A stretch of 64,000 nucleotides of DNA from Dendrolimus kikuchii (GCA_019925095.2 CM034392.1:14766387-14830386); one strand, 5' to 3'. Positions 12,326 to 24,510 are shown, counted from the stretch's first letter. Program-made: numbers and translations. Notes: generated by a model from the letters alone, not told the origin.

Positions 12326-13188
12326 TAACTTTCATTTTTTTTACAATCTGGGCCCAACAATGTATGAAGCGCAACCGTCTCCTTAACACTAACACAGGTG
12401 CGGCTCCAGCATAATATTGAAACATTACAGCAGAATAAAAATTGAAGCGAGTAGCTATATGTAGTATAGTAAGTAGTATGTAGTTATAACTATAAATAGT
12501 ACTAAACAGAGATATTCCACGATAATCATTGTAATGTCCGCTTATAAGATATTTTTTTAATTTAGTGAAGGGCAAATTTAGTATTTCATTCATAATCTTA
12601 TTCAAAAAACGAATATCCGCCCCAAGAGGAACAACATTTCTGAAAATCTAAAAGATGGCGACAGTACTAGTTATCTTTAAGCTAAAGCACAAGTCACAAT
12701 TATATATATGAGCGCTGGCAGTAGGGTGTAATAGGGTGCACTTGCACAGTCTGTTTTCTTGTCGGAAAAGAAAATGTATAGAAAAAAAGACATTTTTATA
12801 TAAGTTAGTGTTTGAATAAAAATTGAAAGCTCCAGGTTGCTGTCCTTGTTTATCACCTTGTTAATAAATTCATTATACTCCTCTACTCTTTTACTCTGAA
12901 CACTGAGCATGCACAGGTCACTTAGCCTCGAGTCTCCCATCCCATTATCTACATAATATACATGTATATTTCTATATTTTATATTTAGTTAATATTATAA
13001 TGTATAGGTGCAGATGCACCTCCCTGAAAGTAATCCTGGCGGCGCCCATGCTTATATAAACGTTATTATCTCAGAACATAATGAGAACTGAAGCTATATA
13101 GAAAACGCACTGAAATAAATACAAAATACACACATCCGAATTGTTTACAAGTTATGCTGACAAGGGATGCCTTCTTAGTCGTACATTC
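12326..13188. other. Intergenic, nothing recognised
   Basis: AT-rich sequence with short spurious ORFs on the minus strand only. No feature supported. Confidence 0.35.
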
Positions 13189-13436
13189 GTAAGAGCGCTT
13201 TCAAACTAGTTTTTTTTTATTATTCGTATCGCAAAAAGACGAATGCGCGTATGCGAGCTTATTCCGGCGTGTATGGTCGAACCGGTGGTGGCGAGTGTCC
13301 GTCGCTTGCGGGTCGCACTTATCAGCGCTTCAACGCTCGCACGCTTCCATGCGCTCGCGCTGTTCGCTCGCAATTCGCATGTCGCGCCTACATGCCCTTC
13401 GAAAAACGAGCTTATACACTCGTAAAAAGCTCTTAC
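13189..13436. repeat. Possible small DNA transposon with a GC-rich core
   Basis: An island of high GC (about 13240-13380, many GCG/CGC) in AT-rich DNA. It is bracketed by GTAAGAGC (13189-13196) and GCTCTTAC (13429-13436), a perfect 8-bp inverted repeat. Three frames stay open across the island, as expected of GC-rich DNA rather than of a gene. No target duplication was found, so the call is tentative. Confidence 0.35.
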
Positions 13437-14242
13437 TCAGAAGATTGTCGATACTGTGCGCCCACGATAACTTGATGAGCACGGATTGCGACTTTTAAAA
13501 ATTGTCATTACTTATAATGTGGAGTAATAAAATGAAATTATCCTTTTTTGTGAGATTTCACGTAATTATGACGATTTTTGGGATTTGGTTTACCCCCTGC
13601 GTTATAAGTTACCGTGTACGCACAATAATAATTTGGTCTAATTTTACGAACAACAATCATGGATAGAGCGTATTTTAAATTTACATACTTAGATTTTTTT
13701 ATCAATTTAAACATGTCAATTAATACACATGATTCGTCCGAAACAAAAGAAATCTAATACTTTTTCATTCCTGTATTCATTTGTGTATGCAGTTTTACTT
13801 AAAAGAATTGTTAGTTTAGTAAGTAATTATTATCATTATTATGGTGGTTTTAATAACATTTTATTGTATTTCTGACAACTTTAGGTAATAATATTTTATT
13901 ATACCTATTCTAATCATTGCATTACCACTTTGTCGATGTTAAACTCTTACGAAATTCAGTATTAATAAAGTAAGCCCACGTCGACAATCAAGGTGTTAAA
14001 ATATATTCGTGATTCTCCGAACAGAGCTTCTAAAATAATTTAGTTAAGAAAAAAATAATAAAACATCTCCAAAGATTATGATATCAAAATCATAGAAGTA
14101 TTAATCAATGACTAAAATAAAATTAAAATTGGAAACATTACAATAAAAACTGTATTTCTAGAAACATCATACAACAGTTCTGCAATTAATTTAACTAAGT
14201 ATCCACTGAGTTCATATGCTGACGATGCAATGGTGGATTTCG
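13437..14242. other. RER1 3' side
   Basis: Downstream of the RER1 stop, read leftwards. It should hold the 3' UTR. Minus-strand AATAAA-type signals (plus-strand TTTATT) occur near 13861 and 13892. No other feature seen. Confidence 0.4.
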
Positions 14243-14326
14243 TCAGTTCACGGTTACCGTTGACTCTACAGTTTTGTACTTTGGTTTGCTGTGAGTGAAT
14301 GGCAGATACCGGTACTTGATCATATG
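14243..14326 (-). CDS. RER1: RER1 exon 5 and stop
   Basis: Acceptor GTTCCAG|CAT. It encodes [17 protein letters not shown], then [10 protein letters not shown] and TGA. The HMIKYRY(I/L)PF start matches the family; the tail is short and species-specific. Confidence 0.92.
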   Translation of the reverse strand, partial: HMIKYRYLPFTHSKPKYKTVESTVTVN

Positions 14327-17300
14327 CTGGAACAAATAAGAAATACAAAGTCAAAATTTATTTACATGTATATATATATAATGAAATCACATTTAAACTA
14401 ACTTAATAACCTCTCTACAGTAGGAATAATAAGTTGCGCAGTAACTAATTATAGTCGCTCTTGTTAGGCAACAGATGATCTGTCCTTGAGCTTGATTTTT
14501 CGATTTCACGATCAAGTGTAGGTCTAACGGAAATTTTGAGTATACAGTCGCATGGTGTATCATAAGGCCTGTCTTATTAAGAAATAATGTTATACAGGTA
14601 ACATTATTTCTATTACATATTTCTAATACAGGTATTAAAATACCATAACATTATTTCTATATTTAAATCAATTGGTGGCAGAATACTCATATATTTGACC
14701 ATCAGACAAAGTTTAACATAACCTTAGAGTAAACAAATATTATTTACCTTGATTTGTCTCTTCATAGTTATACAGAATAGGGTGATAAAATACATGACTA
14801 AGATAGGCCAGAATACTGGAACATTGAAGGCATCTATGAAAGTACAAACAAAAGCTACAAGTGTGCTTTTAGTAACGGAAAGCCAAAATTTAAATTCTGG
14901 CAATCTTCGTATGAACGGTCGGAACTCTTCTGTCACCCTCGTTGGCAAAGCTGGACCATTTTCATCATCTGAAATCCAAGATGGTTCCTCAAATTAAGGT
15001 CTAGTATTTCTGCGAGAACCATAATATATTTATTCATTTTTTGGTGCTGTAGCCATTTGGCAAAAATGGAACACATATCGTTCATTTCTTTTGTGTTACA
15101 GTAATTTTCCCACAAACTACTGGGCTTAGGAAGTATTTTCGACCAAAAGCTTTTATAAGGTTACATTACACTGTCTATGACAAAATCCAAACAGTTGACA
15201 TTAATTTTCTTTATGGATACCCTTCATTGTAAGTGGACTGCCATACACTTCGCTGATTATGTTAGTTGCGGTAAAATTCATATCATAATTACTTTAACAT
15301 AATTTTGGCCATGTAACATATTACGAACATTTTAAAATATTCTACATTCATTTAACAAAATTCTCAGACTCCTTGATTTTATATGAGTATAATGCCTTTC
15401 TGACGTCATTGTTCTAGCGAGTCTAATAGCTTATTGACAATAATTATTTGAACAGTAACTATTATCATGACATTTTAGAAGTGAGATGCGGTAGAGATAG
15501 GCAGGAATTTAAACACACGCTCTTTTTTTAAACATTGTTTTAAAATTTATTATAATATGTGTGAAACACCCAATTCCACAACAATACTTTCGTGTTTCAG
15601 GGCATAAGTAATTTTTGTCTTTAGAAATAAAGTTTCACTATGTCCAGGTGTATCAAAATCTCTTTAGTACCTTCTGTTTTGATGCACCAACATATAATAT
15701 ATCGACTATTTTTTAAATATTAAGCTTTAAGTATAATTTTTAGTATTTTGCAATAATAAATAACAAGAGATATTAAGTATAATTTTTGTAATTTTATTGA
15801 TATGTATGATAATAAGAATAAAGTATCTTTAACAACTGTACGACAATTAAAATGTGCTGTGTGTGTCATTGTGCTATTTTTGAGCCGGAAAAACAAGTAC
15901 TGATAACAAAAAATTAATATATTTGAATTCACAAATTCCAGCTGTATTTAAAATTTACAAATAATGATCACTGTCATAACTAAATGATTTATTCTCCATA
16001 TGTCTGGGCAAAAAATCAGTTATACAGTAGATTACAATTATGTTTTTCATGAAATGTAAATTGAATTCAAGTTAATATACATTAAAATAAGTATAATAAA
16101 ATTATTTATTGTTGTATGTAAATATTTTATGTCATGATGTCTTATGCTAGTAATTTATTTTAAATATTATTAAAAAATGTGTTCAGCCACTCATAAATTT
16201 TAATAAGAATGTCATATGTATGTACAGGACTGATGACTAGACAAGTCCTGGAGCAAAAAATGTATCTTGGTAACAGTATAGGTAAATTAGCTTCGAGAAG
16301 TTTTTGCGTTTGTAGTAGTATTTGTAAATTTACAGGAGTACTAAACTTGAAATTTAAAATTCCTTGTACAATCAGCAAAAAGAGGTTTGTTTCATTTCCA
16401 AGAAAAATATATATGAACAATCAAAAATCAATGGTGAAAGTCAAATAAATAATAATTATTTACATTGCTGATTGTTGTGAGGTGTCAAACCTATTTGGTT
16501 TTAGTTTGATAATTAATGAATTAACTGATTATATTTGTGGTTCATTCTTGTTATTTATTATTCAGTGTTATTATTTGTTGCTAATTGTTGATATTTGATA
16601 TTAATGTTAGTAATTAAAAATCGTTCCGATGTTGAAACATGGTCGAGGTAAGTCGACTTCCCAAACTAAAGAAGTTTTGTAAAATTTGTACAAATGTTTC
16701 GAAAATGAGTGCAATTCGAGCAGTATTATGATTCCCACTTTATTTTTAAAAGTTGCGAAATGAATCGGACTCTCATTGAATTCCATCACAAAGATGCTAG
16801 AAATGCTATCAGTGCTATCAGAAAGCACTTGTCATTCTTCAGAACAGGGACCAACAATTTTGTTCGGAACAGACGGGATCAACATAGTGTCTGTATTTGC
16901 TCTTCAAAAACGGTCATGATGCGCAAAAGTATCTACTGTATGGCGCTTATCATATTTAATAAACTGCCAGAAATATTACGAGTTTAGCCTATAAATTTCT
17001 TTAAAAAGTCTCTTAATTTTTTTATAGAACAAAGTTTATTAAATGAATATGAGAATGACAGACATGACTAATAATATTTTGTAACTAGACATATAATTTT
17101 ATTGCAATATTACATTTAAACATATATATATGTTTAAATGTAAATTTAGTTTTATAATTATGACATGTATTCGGACATTGCACACCTAATAAGGCAAAAT
17201 GTATTGAAGCAACGCATATTGTAACATCTTGTGTACATATATTTAGCAATAAATTATTAATTCATTCATAGTATTAAAAATGTTCAATATTAATTATTTT

Positions 17301-20300
17301 AATATCGTTGAATATTATTAGTTTCATATTAAGTACCTGTGTATAAAAATAATAAAAAGTATTAGTTTATTTACTTATGTGCTGACCGTACGCGACTACA
17401 AAGATAAAAATGTCTCGAAGCTAATTTACCTGAACTCTTTAGTCCATTTCAAACTAAGGTTCTTTGTTAGCAACAGATTTTGTGCATAGGATGCCTTTTT
17501 ATACATTCAGCAGTGGATTGTAATTGGTGGTAGGAGATGACGAGAGACACATAAAACACTTCTTAGTTATTTATTAAATCAATACTTACCATCAAAATCC
17601 ATGGCTGGATCAATTTTAGGTGTTAAAAATGCAATGAAAAGGTTCAAATGGTAGATACCAAGTGCATATGTCACTATGTACCAGCCCTGGAATATAAAAC
17701 AAACTCCTGATAATCTAATGGTATAAATTAAAGTTCATTTATCATATAAAATCAAGGAGTCTAAACCTAAACTTCACAATTTGAAAACAATCTAATGCTT
17801 CTTTGTACACTGAGATGGTTATCACATGATTTCTGTGATTCATGGCCAGTTGCCAGTCTTACTATTCATTCAATTGCCTTACTATAAGTCAAAATTTGTC
17901 ATTACTTGTATGGAACTTATGTCAAATTTTAAACACTAGTTCCGAACTGGCCATCATTCACGTTACAAGCGTCATTTCACTGCTATGGTCATCATTGTGT
18001 TTGATAAAACTGTTGTCAAAATGCTGTATAATTTCTTTATAACCTTCATAACAGTAGGTTACTTTAAAAATGATAATATTACATATTATGAGTTATGAAA
18101 TTTTTATTTAAAACAATTATCTCTTTGCTGCCTTGAAATCATTAATCCCAGATGTCGTCAACTTGGATATTTATTTCTACTCAAATGTACTTTGCACAAT
18201 ATTCTTCATTGTTTAGTGTCAGGCTTGTTTGTCTGTCATAAGTCATGATATCTACCCATCTCTTATGGGTTGATTACACCTAACGAGTACAGCGGAGAGT
18301 CAGTAAATGAGCTCTCGGCCGAGAGAGTCGCCGAACCGAAGGGGTGGTCACACGTATTTACTATAGTGGCGAGTCAGTTCAGTTTTGATCACGCCGTCTG
18401 CAATGGATCGCAAAAAAAAAGGAATTTAAACGAGTTTTCAACCGGTTGCTACCAGACATTACTAATGAATTGTGGGATTTATTAGAAGATAAAGACCGAA
18501 GAATTTGGACTAGAACATGGATGTTAAGGCGAACTGCCCTTGGAGCAACAAATAGCCTTTTTTATTAGCTCCATTTGTTATTAGCGGACATTTTAATTGA
18601 GATTAGGATAATTTGAAAACAAAAACATAAACACGCACACTGCTTGGTGACGACGAACGAGTGGCGAGTGGCCAGTGACAAGCGAGTGCATGTTCATGCG
18701 TGCTGAGCGGGATATCGAGTCGCTGCGGGGACAGAAGAATGAAGCGGGGAGGTGGGTACTCGGCCTAGTAAACAGATTGGAATTCTAGTGACTCTCTTGT
18801 CTCTCTGCTCGACCTAGCACTCGGCCGAGCACCCGTTAAAGTGTTTATACCAACCGAGCACTCGGCCGAGGACACTGACTCGTTATTATACTCATTAGGT
18901 GTAATCAACCCTTTACTTTGGCACTCAAGTGGCTTCACTTAAAAGGGGTAATAATTATACTGTGGCAACTTTTACTGAACACAAGTGTATGGTCAAACTA
19001 TTAATACCAAACATAAAATTATTTACATAGTACTAATGTGGCTAAGAAGGTTCAAGATGATTTGTGACTGATTGCTTGGAGCATTTATTGTTGAATATTT
19101 TAGGATGTCATTTTTAATTAAACAAAATTAGGCTTGCAAGTAGCACAGTTCAATGAGAAAAATATAGCTTTACATTTTTTATATATTGATATCTGGCATA
19201 TATTTATAAGCAAATATTCATTCAATACTAATTGAATATCTATATATATATATAAATCAATTGCTGTTCGTAAGGCCTGGAATACACATGCTACTAGAAA
19301 AGCATGCTTGTTTGCTACTAGGTAGTATGCTCATTTATAGCATGTTCTCCAAGTGTGTACATTTGCTCATGAGAGCACATACCTCAGAAGCACACTTCTG
19401 CTACCATGCTTCTTTCTAGCACGTGTGAGATACACATGTTCATATTCAGCATTCAAAATGGACGTTTCTTTGCGGAATGAATTAAATTCAGTTATATTAT
19501 TACTTTCAATACATTTTATAAAGAAACTTGTAACGAAACGGAACAATAGACGAAGGAAAAGGATTTGGGTGCGGAACTGGATTAGCAGAAGACAAGGTCT
19601 GGGAGCAAGTGATTGTTTACTAAATGAAATGAGGCAAGAAGATATTGGTGGTTACAGAAACCATTTACGAATGCATACAGTAAAATTTGATGAGCTTTTG
19701 AAAAAAATTGAACCATTCATAAGGAAAAGTGACACTCATATGAGAGATGCTATTCCAGCGAAAACAAAATTTGAAATAACTCTAAGATTTTTGGCCTCCG
19801 GTGACTCATATGCCTTTTTGGAAGTATTATACAGAGTCGGAAAATCTACAATATCGCAATTTGTTCCTGAAGTTTGTGAGGCTATATCTACATGTTTAAA
19901 AGATTATATTATGTATGATAAATGGATCTTAAATTTTTAATTTTTGTTTTAACACTTTTTAGGGTTAAATTATCATCCTTCATTGATTCTAATAAACTTT
20001 GGTACGCATTTTCTCTTGAAATTTTATTTTTGTATTGTGGTGAGCGTACATTCTATAAACACTCATAATTTCGGTAATGAAATATAAAATTGGCGCTCTG
20101 TTGTTCGTGCCTACCCCGCAAGGGAACTGGCGTGAAGTTATGTATGTATGTATGTAAATATAAAATTTAAAGTTTTGTCATCGCCCCATCGAGCCATCGT
20201 GACTACGCGTACCCACGCAAACAAACCAAGTAGCATGCTCCATAGAATACACGTTCAGACTTGCTTTGGAGCCGCCGCTTTCTCCCCCGCGCCTCACACC

Positions 20301-23300
20301 GTGTGCTAACTAGCACGAAAAATAGACCGGCTTGCGATTTAGTAGCTTGCTTGTTCACAAGCATGCTCATTTCGTATACACGTGCTAATTGTATGCTATT
20401 AAGTAGCATCTGCTTGAAACTAGCATGCTTATGTTCTACTACGTAGCATGTGTATTCCAGGCTTAATCCAGGCTTAAGTCTCGCTAAAACTCGAGAATGG
20501 CTGGACTGATTTGGCTACCTTTGATTTTGAATTATTTGTGGAAGTCCAGGGAAGGTTTAAAAGGTGAGCAAATATGAAAAAAAATATCTAGAATTTAGTA
20601 AAAACAACAATTTCACTTTCCCTTAAAAACTATTACTACCTGTCAAACATTTGATGTTCGTCACGTCATTTAGAAATCAATTAAATTAAAAAGTTGTACA
20701 GAAATCAAACTAAATTTAAAAGTGAGTTCTTTTTTCATTTTTTTGGTTTTGAATGTCAAACGTTTGATGTGCATCCCTTCGTTCAGAAATCAACGTTTTT
20801 TATTTATTGATTCTGAGGCGCTAGGAAGTTTGCCAGGTCAGTTAATATGTAATAAAATATAAAAAATATTGCAGGGTTGGTTTAGCATTCTATTTCCTTT
20901 GATAGAAGGTTTTATTTTTGTTTGGTTGTAGGCAAACTGGTCCACTTGATGGCAAGTGGCTACCGTCACCCATGGACATCTTCAACACTAAGGGAGCCAA
21001 TGCATTGCCTACCATGTTGAGACTTTAAATATTTGTTTACACCCTTTTTGAAAAGCCCCATGTTGTAGCGCTCTGGGAAAAACGCGGGAGAGAGTTCATT
21101 CCAAGGCTTGCTCATGTATGGCATAAAGGAGCGAGTTTGTTAATTCTATTGATGAAATTACCTGTTTGGTAAATATTCGAAGCATAAAGGCAGCTAAAAG
21201 TACTGCACTGCCAAACCATCTTCCCTTCATGTGTGGTGTCCACCTATCTAATGTACCTTGATACAGCTGAAATAAACATTACTTGTTAATTAATTTATTA
21301 AATAATACATTTATTCAACCAAAAAAATATGATTATTTTATGATTTAGTGATTAAACCATAGCCAGTAGCATCCATTTAAACAATGTGGTCTTGAATTCT
21401 GGTCAGGAAGTGTGCCCTACTCAGGAAACTTTTCTAGTTTAATGTGTATATTATTATTCTCACATGCTGATTAAAGAAAACTTTGTGAGGAAACGGGCAC
21501 ATTGATGTTTTGAGTTTGTGCCATCTTATACTGCTTTTCTATATCTTCTTATTAATTTGCCTTTCTACTTTACTTACTTACACTTCCATAAATACAAGAA
21601 ATGTCAATTTTGCCAATGGTAAGGTAAAATAATAAATAGTAAGATATAGAAACCCAGCATTAAACAAATGTGAAACTTCTATTCCCCTAAATTGGGGATG
21701 CTCCAGCCCAGTAGTGGGATGTTTCAGGTTTATGGGTTTATTATATACTATAAGTCTATAAGAGGGATAGACATACTTAGGCTGAAGTTTAACATAGGGT
21801 GGCATGAGATTAAGGGAAACTATGTTTAGGGGTATACATATATCTTGTATATAGACACTAGACCTGTTATTTGGGCTAGGAAACACATTTTTAGTGTCCA
21901 CTAACAAGTTTTAAATAAATAATGGAAAAACAAAAATGTTTGATAAACAAGGTTATGTCACTTTTGTTGATAAAAAAAGTTTGATTTGTGTTTAGGAATA
22001 AACTTACACCTAATATATAAACCTTAAAACTGTTTTTTAGTTTAGTAAAGGAGTTTTAAATTAGTTATTATAATTTTAAAGTTCATAATAATAAATCACA
22101 GTACTGTTATTTTTTTTTACTTTACAAGCATAAATGTTAACAACTCGATATGTCAATAATATTGATTTTTAAATATGCAAAATTATTTTTTTGCTTATAT
22201 ATTGCGAGTTTGAATCAGTAGTATGTTTTTAATTGATTTCTTTTTATTAAAAAAAATAGATGTATAATGTGCTGTACTCTATTTGCCGCCTTTTTTATTC
22301 CATTTCTCTTTTAGTTATATGATACTTTGTGTTATGTTTTGGAATTTTTTATGACTTGCGCTGTTTTATTATATTGATTATTCTTATGTTAACTGGCTTT
22401 CTCACTGGACTTAGATTGCATTGCTTAACTTTGGATTTTGGCGAAATCCTCTATCTGAATTTTTAGATGTGATATAGGCAAACAGGAGATAAATTAATGG
22501 TGATTTGAGTTAGGGATATCCTTATGGTTTATTTATAGCCACTAAGGTTGTGAGGGGTGATCGAAAGTCGCAACCAGTGACTAAAACGGTGGGTTGGTTA
22601 GGTTAGATTACTCTTTAAACCAAAGCGCACGAGCCGAGCGAGCGTGCTGGGATTGCGGCCGGCAAGTACCAGAATCATCTGGTCAGGATTTATTCATTTA
22701 TAACTATATAAATGATAGTTACAAATCGGTTGTGACATTTGCTGACCGCTGTCGTGGCACGCTCACTTAGCTCACTCAGCTTGTGGGGTTTAGTCTGCGT
22801 TTTTAGACTGTTTTGAATGTTTTTTACATTGACCACTACACTTTAGACATAAGATATAAGTACACCATTAGTGAAAAAAAAAGTAGTTATGTTTACAAAA
22901 AAAAATCATCTCAAAAACTATATGTCTCCTAGACATGGGGGTTGCAGAAGGGAGGAGTACTCCGTCCCCACCCTTAAAATTCAGTGACCACTATTGTAAA
23001 GTTTAAACCATACTTACTTATATCTTGCTGTATTATAAACTAGACTATTGGTTCAACATTGATAATTTAAGTAAATTTTAGTAGGCTTGTATATAGCCTG
23101 TTACACAAAGTGCCAGTGAAAAAGGTTCTTAGTAATAAAAGCCAATGCTATCATAGAAAAACGCTATCATATGTCTTCTAAACATTAAATATACATGTCC
23201 TTGCTGGTTATCATCCTTGATGTACTATGATGTTGCTAAAATTATCAACATACTAATAATCACTATTTGTCAGTTTTATTTTACAAAATACACTTGGATA

Positions 23301-23511
23301 TGGACATACTAATAAAAATAAGATATTAATCTATACGTCTATGTATCATCGGAATTATATGTAGAAAAACAAAATACAATAGTATTTATCAACACTTAGT
23401 TTTCAATATTATTGTACATTTTTAAATAATTACCTGAGAGATGCGAGTCCAAGCCTGTGAAACAATACCTCTCCTAGTAGTTTCAGCCGATAAATCATTG
23501 CCGTCCATCAT
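14243..23511 (-). CDS. RER1: RER1, retention in endoplasmic reticulum protein 1 (5 exons)
   Basis: RER1 is a four-span Golgi membrane receptor that sends escaped or unassembled ER membrane proteins back to the ER in COPI vesicles. Exons on the minus strand: 23511-23434, 21266-21162, 17686-17590, 14968-14748 and 14326-14243. They have GT/AG borders and reading phases that close to 194 aa, against 196 in human. Hydrophobic segments: about residues 42-60, 64-82, then 125-140 and 141-160. Family hallmarks are [26 protein letters not shown] exon 3, [30 protein letters not shown] and [16 protein letters not shown](L)PF. The C-terminus ([15 protein letters not shown]) is diverged, as is usual. Introns carry transposon insertions but none touches an exon. 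No frame damage. Confidence 0.95.
14748..14968 (-). CDS. RER1: RER1 exon 4
   Basis: 221 nt. The first two bases complete an Asp codon ([14 protein letters not shown]), then [18 protein letters not shown] and the last two spans. It ends in MKRQIK at a phase-0 donor (AAG|GTAAAT). This is the most conserved exon. Confidence 0.95.
14969..16600. other. RER1 intron 3, first part: nothing recognised
   Basis: AT-rich intron sequence. Small ORFs here have no recognisable domains and look like chance. Confidence 0.4.
16700..17270 (+). mobile_element. 3' remnant of a LINE (non-LTR retrotransposon)
   Basis: The plus strand carries a decayed C-terminal reverse-transcriptase tail: [18 protein letters not shown], then [19 protein letters not shown], a stop, and [14 protein letters not shown]. 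The pattern NKLP...(I/L)R...F(K)KKL is typical of the tail of Jockey/CR1-like LINE ORF2. The rest is its presumed 3' UTR. It lies in RER1 intron 3 in the opposite orientation to the gene. Confidence 0.6.
17110..17143. repeat. 34-bp perfect AT-rich palindrome
   Basis: TTACATTTAAACATATA and its exact reverse complement meet without a spacer, inside the LINE remnant's 3' part. Such AT palindromes arise easily in AT-rich DNA. Confidence 0.6.
17590..17686 (-). CDS. RER1: RER1 exon 3
   Basis: 97 nt, phase 0 to phase 1. It encodes the strongly conserved second span [20 protein letters not shown] and [12 protein letters not shown]. Donor G|GTAAGT. Confidence 0.93.
18266..18914 (+). mobile_element. 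PIF/Harbinger non-autonomous element with transposase remnant
   Basis: Terminal inverted repeats TGGGTTGATTACACCTAA (left) and its complement with two differences (right, ending ATTAGGTGTAATCAACCCT). It is flanked on both sides by TTA (18263-18265 and 18915-18917), the duplication expected for PIF/Harbinger. Inside, a broken reading frame gives [20 protein letters not shown] and [12 protein letters not shown], the N-terminal region of Harbinger transposases (xRxW..R.W(L/I).RR..LGA.N). The rest of the transposase is deleted. The palindromic word CTCGGCCGAG recurs near both ends, perhaps a subterminal binding motif. Confidence 0.8.
19274..20463 (+). mobile_element. PIF/Harbinger element with truncated transposase
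   Basis: Terminal inverted repeats GGCCTGGAATACACATGCTA (left) and AGCCTGGAATACACATGCTA (right end, other strand). TAA flanks both ends (19271-19273 and 20464-20466). One frame from the ATG at 19458 to 19940 encodes about 160 aa of Harbinger transposase N-terminus ([68 protein letters not shown]). It ends at ILNF-stop before the DDE residues, so this copy cannot move itself. GCATGCTA-type words recur near both termini. The tail near 20100-20160 has a GTATGTATGTATG run. Confidence 0.85.
20925..21150 (+). repeat. Interspersed repeat, diverged member of the GGTTACCRTCGCC family
   Basis: GTAGGCAAACTGGTCCACTT, GATGGCAAGTGGCTACCGTC and ACCCATGGACATC align block for block with the copies at 9836 and 59090. 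It is followed by an unrelated 3' part (CACCCTTTTTGAAAAGCCCC). It lies just outside RER1 exon 2, and its right end touches the donor side of intron 2. Confidence 0.6.
21162..21266 (-). CDS. RER1: RER1 exon 2
   Basis: 35 codons, phase 0 to phase 0, acceptor TTTCAG|CTG. It encodes [20 protein letters not shown] and the first membrane span ([12 protein letters not shown]). Confidence 0.92.
21680..21750 (+). repeat. SINE 3' tail fragment
   Basis: CTCCAGCCCAGTAGTGGGAT, GTTTCAGGTTTATGGGTTT matches the 3' end of the tRNA-derived SINE at 38319 (AGCCCAGCAGAGTGGGACAT, TTATGGGTTG). The tRNA head is missing. Confidence 0.5.
22555..22985 (+). repeat. Dispersed repeat also found inside the 40.6-kb foldback element
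   Basis: Shares ordered blocks with 41120-41395: GAGCCGAGCGAGCGTGCTG vs AAGCCGAGCGAGCG..CGTGCTG, TTATTCATTTATAAC, AAATCGGTTGTGACA, GCTG(C)CGTGGCACG, AGCTTGTGGGGTTTAGTCTG, CTAGACATGGGGGTTGCAGA. The left and right parts are loosely inverted (CACGAGCCGAGC / AGCTTGTGGGGTTTAG). No coding potential. Confidence 0.55.
23434..23511 (-). CDS. RER1: RER1 exon 1
   Basis: Starts with tandem ATG codons ([15 protein letters not shown]), as in other animal RER1 proteins that begin with a short cytosolic acidic segment. It ends ...TRISQ at a phase-0 donor (CTCAG|GTAATT). The cytosolic N-terminus is poorly conserved. Confidence 0.9.
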
Positions 23512-23721
23512 ATTATTAAAAATTAGTGTTTTATTCAACAGTTTTCAATGTTCCAGGAACATTACATACGTAACAAATGTTTTTATCACACATATATTAT
23601 TAGGGCGACGTGTAATATTTTACGCCTAAATTATTTGTAATAATAAAGTATAAATCTTAAAATTAAAATAGTAAAACTGAAATTGGGGAGTTGGAACCTA
23701 TTTTCTTCTCGCTCCGTGGTA

Positions 23722-23742
23722 TCGTTGACGTCATGACGTTGA
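23722..23742. promoter_or_regulatory. CRE-type TGACGTCA palindrome upstream of RER1
   Basis: TTGACGTCATGACGTTG at about 23725-23741 contains a perfect TGACGTCA and an overlapping second TGACGT half. It is about 215 bp before the RER1 start codon. bZIP factors of the CREB/ATF class bind such sites, and several of them drive secretory-pathway genes. Position and sequence make it a candidate promoter site; activity is inference. Confidence 0.45.
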
Positions 23743-24099
23743 TATCTTGTCGGAATGTTGGCAACCTGATTTTTCTTTTTTTTTGAGGTACAATAGATAT
23801 AAAGGCTTTTGTCCTCTGTGGCTTTTGTATTGAATAATAAAAAATAATAGTCCATTAGAACATTTTAATTGTATTATTTACAGCTGAAATAAATATCCAG
23901 ACGTTTTGCGAGATTTGTATAAAAAAAGAGATAAATCAAGCCATTAAAAAAAAAACAAACCCGGAGATTTTTGGCGGGAACTTGAAGTTATGTTTTGCTG
24001 TTATTTAAAAAAAAACGTGTAATATTACTTTAAAGTGAACTCGTATTTTTAATTTTCCTATAATTCCGTCACAACAACTTTATTTTTTTACTTATTATT

Positions 24100-24510
24100 A
24101 AGCCTGAAGCTCAAACAGAACCTTTAAGATTTATGTTCATATGCTTATCAAAAATAGGTGCTTATATTTTACATTTGCTGTGTACATAAAAAGCTTATAT
24201 GGATCTGAGATATAGGTAGTGAAAATTGTGCTAATTCAAAATTTAAGACCTTTGGGTTAATAAGAACTATCATGTTTGTTTCAAATAAATAATAATAAAG
24301 TAAATGTTTCTATTAATTTTAAAGGATTTTTTTGTTCATAAAGTTTTTAAATGGGTGTCTAAGATTAATTTCATTTTTGAAGGTACTTGAAAAAAATGAT
24401 TTAAGTATGTTGTTTTAAGTCTAGTGCTTTTAACCCAAAGGCCTACCAAAAGGTTGTCAATTTTTGTCCTTTTCCCCCTCGTTTTCGTTCACCCGAGACA
24501 AGAAAATAAT
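24100..24510 (+). repeat. Uncharacterised dispersed repeat, copy 1
   Basis: Runs in the opposite orientation to a second copy at 52515-52930. Matching words (one strand or the other): TATGTTCATATGCTTATCAA, AAATAGGTGCTTATA, GACCTTTGGGTTAA, AAGTCTAGTGCTTTTAACCC, AAAGGCCTACCAAAAGG. About 400 bp, AT-rich, no terminal repeat recognised and no coding potential. Confidence 0.6.

Noticed and set aside
13243..13498. Small GC-rich genes on the plus strand
   Set aside because: Three overlapping frames are open together and none has a domain; this is a composition effect in a probable MITE.
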